Part shown: positions 34,525 through 44,092 of the stretch, piece by piece
Layout: each line of letters begins with the position of its first letter
Position numbering within the stretch: the first letter of the stretch is position 1
Source: Thermoanaerobaculia bacterium
Lineage (GTDB): Bacteria; Acidobacteriota; Thermoanaerobaculia; Multivoradales; Multivoraceae
Direction: 5' to 3'
Assembly: GCA_022823665.1 (NCBI GenBank)
Contig: JAJEHN010000028.1
Coordinates: 1-64,000 of the forward strand
DNA length: 64,000 nucleotides
Translations under genes and position numbers: made by a program
The notes under the pieces: model-generated
The model's input: only the letters and a program-made list of their open reading frames with translations
Databases searched by the model: none
What the model was told of the DNA's origin: nothing

Positions 34525-35825
34525 GCGATCGTCTGGCGCGCAAGCGCCACCGACTCAGGGCACGGCAGGCGGACCGCTTCGGCCGCATGGCCGAGCAGGT
34601 CCATCACCACAACCCGTTCTACGGGGCGAAGTGGCGGGCCGCCGGCTTCGAGTCGCCGCCCACGCTGGACGACCTGGCTGACCTGCCCTTCACGACCAAG
34701 GAGGAACTCGCCCGCGACCAGGAGGAGAACGCGCCCTGGGGCACGAACCTCACTTTCCCCCTCGACCGCTATGTCCGGGTTCACCGCACCTCCGGGACCA
34801 CCGGCAGGCCGCTCCGCTGGCTCGACACGCCGGCGAGCTGGCAGTGGTTCCTGGACTGCTGGCTGGAGACCTACCGGGGCGCCGGCGTCGAAGCGTCCGA
34901 CCGGGTCTTCGTCGCGTTCGGCTTCGGCCCCTTCGTCGGATTCTGGACCGCGTTCGAGGCGGCGCAGCAGCTCGGCTGCCTGGTCATGCCGGCCGGGCAT
35001 CTGAGCACCGAGCAACGTCTGCGCGTGATGCTCGACGACGGCGCGACGGCGCTCGTGGCGACGCCGACCTACGGCCTCAGACTGCTGGAAGTGGCGGACC
35101 GGCTCGGCGTCGACCTCGCCGGCAGCGGTATCGAACGCACGATTCACGGCGGCGAACCGGGCGCCGGCGTGCCGGCGGTCAAGCGCCAGCTCTCCGCAGG
35201 CTACGGCGCCCGGGTCTTCGACCACGCAGGCGCCACCGAGGTCGGCGCCTGGGGCTATCCGTGCGGTGTCGGCGAGCACCTGCACATCTTCGAGGAGGAG
35301 TTCGTCGTCGAGTGGTTCGACCGGGCGACGGGCGAGCCGCTCGACCCGGTCGATCCCGCGGCGAGCGAGGCCGCCGAGCCGGTCCTCGGCGAGCTCGTGC
35401 TGACCAACCTGGGGCGGATCGGCAGTCCGGTCGTTCGTTACCGTACCGGCGACGTCGGACGCCTTTGCGCCGTCGGCTGTCCCTGCGGCCGGCCGACGAT
35501 GTACCTGGACGGGGGCGTGCTGGCCCGCGCCGACGACATGTTCATCGTCCGCGGCATCAACGTCTATCCGAGCGCCGTCGATGCGCTGATACGGGAGACC
35601 GGCGGTGTCGTCGAGTACCGAGCCACCGTGCGGCAGCGCCGCCGGATGGCGGAAGTCGAACTGGAGGTCGAGCCCGATCAGGGCACCGACGCCGGAAACC
35701 TCAGGTCACGGCTACAGGAGCTGTTCGAGCGGCGGCTCAGCCTGCGCGTCCCGGTGCGGATCGTGGACGCCGGCTCCCTGCCCCGCTACGAGCTCAAGGC
35801 GAACCGCTTCACCTTCCTGGACTGA
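34521..35825 (+). CDS. Phenylacetate-CoA ligase-like AMP-forming enzyme
   Basis: Acyl-adenylate/CoA ligase of the PaaK branch, 434 residues. AMP-binding P-loop VHRTSGTTGRPLRW near residue 90, FDHAGATEVGAWGYPC, RYRTGDVGRLC, and the C-terminal block DDMFIVRGINVYPSAVD with the late catalytic Lys in YELKANRF. The substrate acid is unknown. TTG start, coupled to the preceding gene. The 3' end overlaps the convergent TRAP permease gene by 17 bases. Confidence 0.9.
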   Translation: MSDRLARKRHRLRARQADRFGRMAEQVHHHNPFYGAKWRAAGFESPPTLDDLADLPFTTKEELARDQEENAPWGTNLTFPLDRYVRVHRTSGTTGRPLRWLDTPASWQWFLDCWLETYRGAGVEASDRVFVAFGFGPFVGFWTAFEAAQQLGCLVMPAGHLSTEQRLRVMLDDGATALVATPTYGLRLLEVADRLGVDLAGSGIERTIHGGEPGAGVPAVKRQLSAGYGARVFDHAGATEVGAWGYPCGVGEHLHIFEEEFVVEWFDRATGEPLDPVDPAASEAAEPVLGELVLTNLGRIGSPVVRYRTGDVGRLCAVGCPCGRPTMYLDGGVLARADDMFIVRGINVYPSAVDALIRETGGVVEYRATVRQRRRMAEVELEVEPDQGTDAGNLRSRLQELFERRLSLRVPVRIVDAGSLPRYELKANRFTFLD

Positions 35826-37968
35826 CGGCGGCGGCCGCCGGCCGGTTCGCTATCAGGAGCGCCGCGAACAGCAGGGCGCCAACGCCGTTGACGACGAGCC
35901 CGAGGGTCGGACCGCCGAGATCGGGAACCAGGAGCAGGGCGGCCGCCACCAGCATGAGGACCCGCAGCGGCAGGGTGAGCTCGGATCGCAGGTAGCCGCC
36001 GATCCCGGACGCCAGGGCCACGATGCCGACGACGGCGGCGCCGAGCGCCAGCACCAGAGGCGGCAGGCCCGCTGCTCCGGACGCGAAGAGACTCGCCCCG
36101 CCCTCGTCCATCAGCAGCAGCGCGGGCCGGTAGACGAACATGAAGGGCAGGGTGAAGCCGACCAGGGCGAAGCGGAACGCCGCCAGCGCGGTCGGCATGA
36201 CCGGCGCCTGGGCGAGGCTCGAAGCCGCGTAGGCCGCGAGCGCGACCGGCGGCGTCACCATGGACATCATCCCGAAGTAGAAGATGAACAGGTGCGCAGC
36301 CAGGGGAATGACCCCGAGTTGCGAGAGGAGCGAGCCCATCAGGGTCGCCATCAGCAGGTAGCAGACGACGGAAGGCACCCCCATGCCCAGCACGAGCGAC
36401 GTGACCATGATGCCGAGCAGGGCCAGGAACAGGTTCGTCGCCACGACGCCCTTGATCGCGGCCGAGAAGTCCGCCGCGATGCCCGTCTGCTGGACGATGC
36501 CGATGACCACGCCGACGCAGGCGCTGGCGGCGACCAGCGGAATCCCGTTGCGCGCCGCCTGGGTCAGGGCGCCGAGGATGCGGGGCCGGAAAACCCGGTG
36601 TACCAGGCCGAACGCCATCAGCCCGAACATCGCCACGATGCCGGACGAGAGCCAGGACTCGAAGACCTGCCGGAACGACGGGTCCGCCGGTAGTTCGCCC
36701 CAGATCACCTGGTGCAGAAGAGCCACGCCGGCGAAACAGCCGAGGGCCAGGTGGCGCAGCCGGCGCGGCAGGTCGATCTCCGGTCGCAGCACCGCCAGCA
36801 CAAGAATCACGATCAGCGCCCCGGTCACCGCGCGGAACGGCGAGAACCTCAGCAACAGGAGCAGGATCAGGGTGGCCAGGCCGGCGATGAAGACGAGCGC
36901 GTCGAAGCGCCTCACCGGAGGCGGCTCGCCTTCGCGCTCCGGCGTACCGACGCGCCGCGAGTAGAAGTGGACGATCAGGAAGAGCGAGAGGTAGAAGAGG
37001 ATGGCCGGCAGCAGCGCCGCCTGCACGATCTGCAGGAAGGTGACCTGGGGCTCGACGATCTCGAGCATCATGTAGGCGCCGGCGCCCATGACCGGCGGCA
37101 CCAGAGCGCCTCCGGACGCGGCCGCCGCTTCGACCGCCGCCGCCACGTGCCGCCGGAAGCCGTTGCTCCTCATCATGGGAATGGTGAAGGCGCCGGTCGT
37201 CACGGCGTTCGCCACCGCGCTGCCGGAAAGGGAGCCCAGCAGTCCGCTGCTCAGCACCGCCACCTTCGCGGGTCCGCCCGGCCTGGTACCGAACACCCGC
37301 TCCGCGAAGCGCATGATGAACTGGGTCGCGCCGGACATCTCGAGGAAGGCGCCGAACACGACGAACAGGAAGACGTAGCGGAACATGACCGACGCCGCCG
37401 GTCCGAACACGCCCAGGCTCTGCAGGAACGTCGTGCCGACCACGTCGCGGGGGCTCTGGCCGGCGTGGGGAAACAGCCAGTCCGGCAGGAGCGCCCAGCC
37501 GTTCTGCAGGCTGAAGTAGCAGTAGAGAGTGTGGGCGACGAAGGCCAGGCCGAGGGCGGGAACGATCCAGCCGATGCTCCGGCGGGCCGCCTCGAGCACG
37601 AGCAGGAGGCCGATCAGGCCGAGGCCGATGTCCGCCGTGGTCTCGATGCCGGCCCGGTTGCCGAGGGATCTGCCGCCCGACCAGACGTGCTCGAACGCCG
37701 GCTCCGTCTGGACGACGACGTAGGCGCAGACCGCCAGCGCCATCAGACCGCACAGCAGATCCAGGCCCCGCAGCCAGGGGTTCGATCCGAGCTTCGGATG
37801 AACCGGAAAGGCGAGAAAGCAGAGCAGCAGTCCGAGGCCGACGAACACGGCCAGGGAGGACTGCGGCAGCAGCAGCCCGAAGTTCACCTCGAGCAGAACG
37901 AAGAAGCACAGGGCGACGCCGAGTGCCCCGATCAGCCCCCGGCGCGTGCGCTCGGCCGCTTCGCTCAA
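35809..37968 (-). CDS. TRAP transporter fused permease (4TM/12TM)
   Basis: Both membrane components of a TAXI-type TRAP carrier in one chain of about 719 residues, from the TTG at 37968 that overlaps the stop of the binding-protein gene (TTGA). The long open frame above 37968 is low-complexity shadow. Blocks such as GLLGSLSGSAVANAVTTGAFTIPMM and GMGVPSVVCYLLMATLMG are typical of this family. The likely substrate is a dicarboxylate or amino acid, unproven. Confidence 0.92.
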   Translation of the reverse strand: MSEAAERTRRGLIGALGVALCFFVLLEVNFGLLLPQSSLAVFVGLGLLLCFLAFPVHPKLGSNPWLRGLDLLCGLMALAVCAYVVVQTEPAFEHVWSGGRSLGNRAGIETTADIGLGLIGLLLVLEAARRSIGWIVPALGLAFVAHTLYCYFSLQNGWALLPDWLFPHAGQSPRDVVGTTFLQSLGVFGPAASVMFRYVFLFVVFGAFLEMSGATQFIMRFAERVFGTRPGGPAKVAVLSSGLLGSLSGSAVANAVTTGAFTIPMMRSNGFRRHVAAAVEAAAASGGALVPPVMGAGAYMMLEIVEPQVTFLQIVQAALLPAILFYLSLFLIVHFYSRRVGTPEREGEPPPVRRFDALVFIAGLATLILLLLLRFSPFRAVTGALIVILVLAVLRPEIDLPRRLRHLALGCFAGVALLHQVIWGELPADPSFRQVFESWLSSGIVAMFGLMAFGLVHRVFRPRILGALTQAARNGIPLVAASACVGVVIGIVQQTGIAADFSAAIKGVVATNLFLALLGIMVTSLVLGMGVPSVVCYLLMATLMGSLLSQLGVIPLAAHLFIFYFGMMSMVTPPVALAAYAASSLAQAPVMPTALAAFRFALVGFTLPFMFVYRPALLLMDEGGASLFASGAAGLPPLVLALGAAVVGIVALASGIGGYLRSELTLPLRVLMLVAAALLLVPDLGGPTLGLVVNGVGALLFAALLIANRPAAAAVSPGR

Positions 37969-38966
37969 CCGCCCGCTTCGGGCCAGATACCGATCTCGCG
38001 GTAGTAGCGCTCCGCCCCCGGATGGAACGGCGTGCCGGTGTTGCGAGCGACGTTCGCCTCGTTGATCGCCCGCCCCGCGGGGTGCTTCTCGGCGATCGCC
38101 TGGCGGTTCTCCCACATGGTCTTCGTGACCTGGTAGACGAGTTCCTCGTCAGCATCGGCGTAGGTGATCAGGTGCATCGAGCCGACGTTGAGGCCCGGGT
38201 AGTCCTCGGTGAGATCGGAATAGGCGTCGGCGGGAATCACAGCAAGCTGGAAGAAGGGATAGTCACGCGCGAGCTCCTGCCGCTTCTCCTCGTCGAACGG
38301 CAGGAACACGATGTCGTGCGTGCTGCTGGCCTGGGTCACGGCGCCGGTCGGCACCGCGCCGCCGAGAAAGGCGGCGTCGATCGAGCCGTCGCCCAGCATG
38401 TCGACCGCACCGCTCTGGGTGCCGTAGACCTGGGTGAAGTCGTCGTAGGTCACGCCATGCGCCGCCAGGAGGGGTTCGACGAACATCTCGAAGCCGGCGC
38501 CTGCCACGCCGACCATCGCCCGCTTGCCCGCCAGGTCACTCATGGCGGCGAGGCCCGAGTCGGCCTTGGCGATGAACGTCGCGATGTTCGGCGCCAGCGT
38601 GGCGACCGCGCGGATCTCGTAGCTCTGCTCCCAACCCGACTCCCCCAGGACCGCGAAGTAGCTGATGGCCGAGTTCGACATGGCGAGTTCCAGCTCGCCG
38701 CGCGCGAGCCGGCGGATGTTCTCCTGCGACCCTTTCGTCCCGCGCGGCTGGACCCGCCAGTTGTTCTCTCCGCGGTTGTCGTTCAGCACTTCGGCGATCG
38801 CGCCGCCGACGACCGGGAAGGCGCCGCCGACCGGCGCCGTCCCCATGCTGAGAAACCGCGGGTTGCCGGCGCCGCCGACCGCTCCGTCTCCGCCGGCGCA
38901 GGCAAGCGACAGGACGAGTGCCGGCAGGACGAGTACCGACGGGAGAATGAGCAGGCGGTTCTTCAT
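37965..38966 (-). CDS. TAXI family TRAP transporter solute-binding protein
   Basis: Periplasmic receptor for the fused permease encoded next. 333 residues from the ATG at 38966 (MKNRLLILPSV), with a lipoprotein signal ending LSLACAGG. FLSMGTAPVGGAFPVVGGAIAEVLND is the TAXI domain's ligand loop, and PRGTKGSQENIRRLARGELELAMSNSA its partner. A spurious frame extends to 39023. Confidence 0.92.
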   Translation of the reverse strand: MKNRLLILPSVLVLPALVLSLACAGGDGAVGGAGNPRFLSMGTAPVGGAFPVVGGAIAEVLNDNRGENNWRVQPRGTKGSQENIRRLARGELELAMSNSAISYFAVLGESGWEQSYEIRAVATLAPNIATFIAKADSGLAAMSDLAGKRAMVGVAGAGFEMFVEPLLAAHGVTYDDFTQVYGTQSGAVDMLGDGSIDAAFLGGAVPTGAVTQASSTHDIVFLPFDEEKRQELARDYPFFQLAVIPADAYSDLTEDYPGLNVGSMHLITYADADEELVYQVTKTMWENRQAIAEKHPAGRAINEANVARNTGTPFHPGAERYYREIGIWPEAGG

Positions 38967-39047
38967 CGACGGGACCTCGTTGACGGAAGGTTGGCGCACC
39001 GGACGGCCGCGGCAGGCGATCATAACTCGCCGCCCCGCGCCTCCCCT

Positions 39048-40352
39048 CTACGGTTCGACGATGCAGTAGAGGAAGCTGTCGGTCCGCAGATAGAGCCGAC
39101 CCTCGGCCACGCCCAGCGACGACAGCGTGAAGCCCTGAACCTGGTTCCTCGCGAGGATCTCGAACTCGGGCCCGTCCCGGACCACCGTGGTCACTCCGTC
39201 CTCGCTGGTCGCGTAGACCTTGCCGTCGGCGACCAGGAGAGAGGCGCTGTAGGTGCCCGGTTCGAGACGCTGGTTCTCCCAGTCCGCCGCACCGGTTTCG
39301 GCGTCAAGCCGCGACAGGAGGCCGTTGTCGCGGAGCAGGTAGAGCGTCTCGCCGTCCGTCGCGGGCGTCGGCACGTCGGGTCCGCGGTCCGTCTCCCAGA
39401 GGATCTCCGGATCGCCGCCGTCTCCGAGCCGCAGCGCCTTCATGGGACTGACGCGGGTGGGAACGAAGACAAGGTCGCCCGCGGCCACCGGCGACGCGAC
39501 GACCCGGTACATCGGGCTGTTCCTCGGGTTGAAGCCTTCCACGCGCCAGAGCTCGCGGCCGTCTTCCGGATCGTGGCCGGTGGCGACGTCGCCCCCGTTC
39601 AGCACGAGGACGTGGCCGTCGCCGCTCTCGACGAGGGCGGGCGTGATGTAGGCGTCCGGCGACTCCATCCGGGCGTTCGTCGGCCGCTCCTGCCGCCAGA
39701 TCGTCTCGCCCGAGCCGGCTTCGATGGCCAGGAGGTAGGAGGGGTCGTCCGTCTTCATGCCGTGCAGCACCGGCACGTAGAGCACATCCCGCCAGAGCAG
39801 GGCGGATGAACCGTAGCCGTGGTTCAGGCCGAAGGCGCCGTAGTCCTGTTCGAGTTCCCGCCCCCAGAGCTGGTTGCCGTCGAAGTCGTAGGCCTGCAGC
39901 GCGCCGGTTCCGGTCAGGACCCAGACCCGCTCGCCGTCGGTGATCGGAGACGGCGACGACATGTTGTGCTTGCGCTGGAAGCGGTTGCCGCCGCCGATCG
40001 GCCGCTGCCACACGACATCGCCCGAACCGCCGTCGACACGCCACAGGGACAGGTCGTCGCCCTCGGCGACGTTCAGGAACACGATGTCGCCGACCACGAT
40101 CGGGGTCGATCCGGAACGGTCCGGAAGCGCCAGCTTCCAGAGGATGTTCCGCTCCGTGTCGCCGTCGTGCCCCCATTCGGTGGGCAGTCCGGTGTGCGCG
40201 CTGTAGCCGTTCCGCTCGGGTCCTCGCCAGTTCGGCCACTCCGGCTCGCTCGCCGGCAGTACGCATGACACCGCCGTCAGGAGGCACCAGATCGCGGCCC
40301 TCAGCACGACGCGCCCCTTGTGGCGTCCGGATTCCATTCTCGTTCGGTTCAC
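39048..40352 (-). CDS. PQQ-type beta-propeller repeat protein, exported
   Basis: 434 residues with an N-terminal signal (RAAIWCLLTAVSCVLPAS) and a quinoprotein-like propeller. WPNWRGPERNGYSAHTGLPTEW is the usual opening in this family, followed by repeated blades with GDGD/G-x-W patterns (SGDVVWQRPIGGG, SGETIWRQERPT). It probably does not bind PQQ, since many such proteins are structural or binding modules. GTG start overlaps the stop of the upstream M16 gene. Confidence 0.87.
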   Translation of the reverse strand: MNRTRMESGRHKGRVVLRAAIWCLLTAVSCVLPASEPEWPNWRGPERNGYSAHTGLPTEWGHDGDTERNILWKLALPDRSGSTPIVVGDIVFLNVAEGDDLSLWRVDGGSGDVVWQRPIGGGNRFQRKHNMSSPSPITDGERVWVLTGTGALQAYDFDGNQLWGRELEQDYGAFGLNHGYGSSALLWRDVLYVPVLHGMKTDDPSYLLAIEAGSGETIWRQERPTNARMESPDAYITPALVESGDGHVLVLNGGDVATGHDPEDGRELWRVEGFNPRNSPMYRVVASPVAAGDLVFVPTRVSPMKALRLGDGGDPEILWETDRGPDVPTPATDGETLYLLRDNGLLSRLDAETGAADWENQRLEPGTYSASLLVADGKVYATSEDGVTTVVRDGPEFEILARNQVQGFTLSSLGVAEGRLYLRTDSFLYCIVEP

Positions 40353-43294
40353 GCTGCCTCCCTTGCGGCCGCCGGCTCAGCGGTTTCCTCGCCGGCGCTG
40401 TCATTGGGTGCTTCGGCCGCCTCCGGCAGCAGCAGCACCTGGACCCGGTTCTCGCCGCCGAGGTAGTCCACCGCGGCGCCGCGGATCATCTCCGCGTCGA
40501 CTTCTTCGAACAGTTCCTCGTAGGCCAGGATGCTGAGCGGATCCTCGTCGAACTGGTAGACGGCCTGCAGCGCCCCCAGCCAGAAACCGTTCGTCTCCTT
40601 GGCCGTCTCGCGGCCGCGGCGTTGCTGCTCGCGAATCTGGGCGATCTCGTCTTCGTCGGCCAGCTCCGTCCGTACGCGCTCGATTTCCTCCTCGACCGCC
40701 CCCAGCATCTCCTCGACGCGGTCCGGGGCACAGCCGAAGACGATCTGAATGGCGAACACCGAAACCGGAATCCGGTCCGCGCCCCCACCGACGTTGGCGC
40801 TGTAGGTGCCGCCGAGCTCTTCCCGCAGGCGCTCCCGCAGCCGGTCCCGCAAGAGGGACACCATCGAGTTCAGCCGGTACCGATTCAACTGGGTCTGCTC
40901 GAAGGCACCGCTGTAGACCAGCGCCACCTGGCTCTGATCCTCGAGGCCCCGGTACACCGTCCGCTCGATTCGCCCCTCCGGCGTCCGCACGCCGACATCC
41001 CGCCAGGACTCCTCCCGGCCGGTGGACGGCAGACCGCCCAGCCAGCGTTCCACCAGCGGCTCGATGGCCTCCAGTTCGAAGCTCCCGGCGAAGAAGAACG
41101 TGAAGTCGGAGAAGTCCCGAAAGCGATCCTCGTAGATCGCGAACACGCTGTCCAGGTCGGCTTCCGCCAGGAGCTCCTCGGTGAGGAACCGCCGGCGCGG
41201 GTGCTCCTGGGTCAGGACCTCCTGGAGAGTCCTGGCCCAGGCGAACATCGGCATGGCGCTCTGGTTGCGAAGCAACGCTCCCTGACGGGTCACGAAGGAA
41301 TCGAAGGCCTCCTGGTCGCGCCTCGGCGCCGTCGCGTTCAGGTAGATCAGTTCGAACAGCGCCTCCAGGTCCTTCGGCGACCCGCGTCCGTTGATGCCCT
41401 CGAACAGGGGGCCGATGATCGGCGTCGACCGCGCCACCTTGCCCGCCATGGCCTTGTTGAGTTGAGTCAGGCTGAAGTTCCCGAAACCGGAGAGCTGGGC
41501 CACCTGCGTCGCCACGTTGACGTCCGGCCAGTCCTCGTCCGACACCAGCGAAGCACCGCCGGGACTGAAGGACGCGAACAGGATCTCGTCGTTCTTGAAG
41601 TCGCTGGGACGCAGGACGACGCGCACGCCGTTCGACAGCAGCCACTCCGTCACCCCGAGTTCCTCGATCGTCTTCCGCTCCACGATCTCGCCGGGCACGG
41701 GCCGCACCGGCACCAGGGCGCCAACGCCCACGTCGTCCTCGTAGGCTGCGACTTCCACCTGGCCCACCCGGTCGAACACCGCCAGGAGCTCCGCCTCGTC
41801 GAGCGGCTCCAGTCCCTCCTTCTCCGGCCCGCTCGCGAGGATCACCCGGTCCTCGTCGCGAATCCAGCCGTCGGCGACCGAGTTGACCTCGGCCAGCGTG
41901 ATCTCCGGCACGTAGCGCCGGACGATCTCCCGCTCGTAGGCGATGCCGGGGAACGGCTCGCCGGTGAGGAAGTTCCGCTGGTACTCCGCGGCGTAGGCCC
42001 CCGAGTGCGTCTTGTCCCGTTCGTCGTAGGCGCGGTCCACGGAGCGCAGCGTGTTCACCCTGGCCCGTTCCAGTTCGCTCTCCTCGAAACCGTGCCGGCG
42101 GGCGCGTTCCGACTCGGTGAGCACGGCCTCGAGCGCCTCGACGGCGCCGCCCTCGGGGGCCCTGGCCGCGAGCCGGTACAGGCTGCGCTTCCGCGCCAGG
42201 GTGCCACGTCCACTGGAGGCGCCGATGAACGGCGGATCGGCCTCTTCGGCCCGCTCCGCCAGGCGGTTGTTCAGCATCCCGTTGTAGAGACCGCGGATCA
42301 GTTGCTGGCGGTAGTCGCCGACCGTGCCCTGCTCGTCTGGCGGCCCCTTGAAGGCGACCGAGACGGAGGTGCCCGGCAATTCCGGGTCGGTGAACACCGA
42401 CACCAGGGTCTCCTCGTGAGGAGGAATCTCGGCCTCGATGCGCTCGCGCGGCTCGGCGGGCCCCTGCAAGGGTCCGAAACGTTCACGGATCTCGTCCTGG
42501 ATCGAGGCCGCGTCGAAGTCGCCGACCGCGATGACGGCCATCAGGTCCGGCCGGTACCAGTCGCGGTAGAAGTCCCGCAGACGGTCCGGCGGCGCTTCCC
42601 GAACCATCTCCGGATCCCCGATCGGCAGCCGCTCGGCATAGCGCGAGCCGTGGAAGCGATAGGGGATCTCGGCGTCGCGGAGCCTCGCTCCGGCGCCCCG
42701 GTCGCCCCTCCACTCCTCGATCACGACGCCGCGCTCGCGTTCGATCTCCTCGTCGTCGAAGGTGACGGCGGAGGCCCAGTCCTCGAGCACCAGAAGCGCC
42801 CTGTCCAGTATGTCCGGGTCGTCGGTCGGCACCTCCAGCATGTAGACGGTCTCATCGAAGCCCGTGTACGCGTTGACGTCGGGCCCGAAGCGCATGCCGA
42901 TGCCCTGCAGGTAGTCCAGCAGTTCCGTCTTCTCGAAGTTCTTCGTGCCGTTGAACGCCATGTGCTCGACGAAGTGGGCAAGACCGCGCTGGTCGTCGTC
43001 CTCGAGCACCGAGCCGGCGCGGACGACGAGCCGCAGAAAGGCCCGGTTCTCGGGCCGGCCGTTCTTTCTCACGTAGTAGCGAAGACCGTTCTCGAGTTCT
43101 CCGGTGAGCACGGCCGGATCCTCGGGCAGGACCTCGTCCAGTTCGTAGGTCCATTCGGGTGGCGACTCGTCGTCACCGGCGGCCGCGTCCTGGGCGCGGA
43201 CGCCGGCCGCGATCAGGCCGGCGAACAGAGCCGCCGCGGCGGCGAGCAGACCAGCAGGGTACGAATGCGACCGGCCGTCTCTTCGCTCGATCAT
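40349..43294 (-). CDS. M16 family zinc metallopeptidase, two-domain, exported
   Basis: 981 residues with an N-terminal signal and two M16 (insulinase/PqqL-like) halves. The inverted zinc motif is H107-F-V-E110-H111, inside LAHFVEHMAFNGTKNF, with the downstream Glu region in EERGVVIEEWRGDRG-type sequence. The second half lacks the motif, as expected. A peptidase acting in the periplasm or at the outer membrane is likely. Coupled to the propeller gene by GTGA. Confidence 0.92.
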   Translation of the reverse strand: MIERRDGRSHSYPAGLLAAAAALFAGLIAAGVRAQDAAAGDDESPPEWTYELDEVLPEDPAVLTGELENGLRYYVRKNGRPENRAFLRLVVRAGSVLEDDDQRGLAHFVEHMAFNGTKNFEKTELLDYLQGIGMRFGPDVNAYTGFDETVYMLEVPTDDPDILDRALLVLEDWASAVTFDDEEIERERGVVIEEWRGDRGAGARLRDAEIPYRFHGSRYAERLPIGDPEMVREAPPDRLRDFYRDWYRPDLMAVIAVGDFDAASIQDEIRERFGPLQGPAEPRERIEAEIPPHEETLVSVFTDPELPGTSVSVAFKGPPDEQGTVGDYRQQLIRGLYNGMLNNRLAERAEEADPPFIGASSGRGTLARKRSLYRLAARAPEGGAVEALEAVLTESERARRHGFEESELERARVNTLRSVDRAYDERDKTHSGAYAAEYQRNFLTGEPFPGIAYEREIVRRYVPEITLAEVNSVADGWIRDEDRVILASGPEKEGLEPLDEAELLAVFDRVGQVEVAAYEDDVGVGALVPVRPVPGEIVERKTIEELGVTEWLLSNGVRVVLRPSDFKNDEILFASFSPGGASLVSDEDWPDVNVATQVAQLSGFGNFSLTQLNKAMAGKVARSTPIIGPLFEGINGRGSPKDLEALFELIYLNATAPRRDQEAFDSFVTRQGALLRNQSAMPMFAWARTLQEVLTQEHPRRRFLTEELLAEADLDSVFAIYEDRFRDFSDFTFFFAGSFELEAIEPLVERWLGGLPSTGREESWRDVGVRTPEGRIERTVYRGLEDQSQVALVYSGAFEQTQLNRYRLNSMVSLLRDRLRERLREELGGTYSANVGGGADRIPVSVFAIQIVFGCAPDRVEEMLGAVEEEIERVRTELADEDEIAQIREQQRRGRETAKETNGFWLGALQAVYQFDEDPLSILAYEELFEEVDAEMIRGAAVDYLGGENRVQVLLLPEAAEAPNDSAGEETAEPAAAREAA

Positions 43295-43323
43295 CGACGC
43301 TTCTCCTTCGTTTGGTGGGGCGC

Positions 43324-44076
43324 TCAGCGGCTGCCGGCGACACGGGCGCCGCCGTCCACTCGCACGACTGCCCCGGCCGGCAACGCTTCGACCAGCGCTT
43401 CCAGGGCGCGGTCCGCGGCGTTACGGCTACGGCTGTCGACGGTCAGCTTGACCCGGTAGTCGCCGTCCATCACCGGATAGCTGCCGATGTCGACGTCCTC
43501 GTGGGCGTCGACGACGCGGTCGAGCAGTTCCGCGATGTCCGTCTCGCGGCACGACGTGTAGACCGCCCGGCAGTAGAACCGGCGGCCGGCCGCCAGGCGG
43601 GCGCGCAGCATCGGCAGCTTCATGCGGAAGATCCGGGGCACGCCCGGCAACACGTACACGTTCTCCATGACGACGGACGGCCAGGGCACGTCCGGCGTGC
43701 TGACGAGTTCCGCGCCTTCCGGCACGTCGGCCATGCGCAGGTGGCCCTCGGTGCAGCGGTCCCCCACCATCTCGCGGATCTTCGCGACCAGTTCGGGAGA
43801 ACGGACCAGCCGGCGCTCGAAGGCTTCGGCGACCGCCTTGAGCGTCACGTCGTCGTGGGTCGGCCCGACGCCGCCGCTCGTGATCAGGTAGTCGAACCGG
43901 TGGCGCAGACGGCGGATATCGGTCGCGATATCGGCGACGTCGTCCGGGCAGACGACCACTCTCTGGAGCTCGATCCCGAGGTCGAACAGCTCCCTGGCCA
44001 GGAGGCTCAGGTTCGCTTCCTCGACCTTGCCGCTGAGGATCTCGTTCCCGATGATCAGCGCACCTGCCGTCGGCAT
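43324..44076 (-). CDS. Molybdopterin-binding / CinA N-terminal-like protein
   Basis: 250 residues of the MoCF_biosynth fold: LIIGNEILSGKVEEAN at the start, VVCPDDVADIATDIR and the signature ITSGGVGPTHDDVTLKAVAEAF, then VYVLPGVPRIFRMKL. It lacks the C-terminal amidase domain of full CinA and is of the short competence/damage-inducible type. The substrate is unknown. Shares a strand with the crotonase homologue upstream. Confidence 0.88.
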   Translation of the reverse strand: MPTAGALIIGNEILSGKVEEANLSLLARELFDLGIELQRVVVCPDDVADIATDIRRLRHRFDYLITSGGVGPTHDDVTLKAVAEAFERRLVRSPELVAKIREMVGDRCTEGHLRMADVPEGAELVSTPDVPWPSVVMENVYVLPGVPRIFRMKLPMLRARLAAGRRFYCRAVYTSCRETDIAELLDRVVDAHEDVDIGSYPVMDGDYRVKLTVDSRSRNAADRALEALVEALPAGAVVRVDGGARVAGSR

Positions 44077-44092
44077 CGCGGTAGCTTACTCG

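Noticed and set aside
40265..43459. Open frame of 1064 codons on the plus strand opposite the M16 peptidase
   Set aside because: It mirrors a real gene in GC-rich DNA, has His/Arg/Gly/Val-rich low-complexity translation and no recognisable domain, while the minus strand encodes a complete M16 protein.
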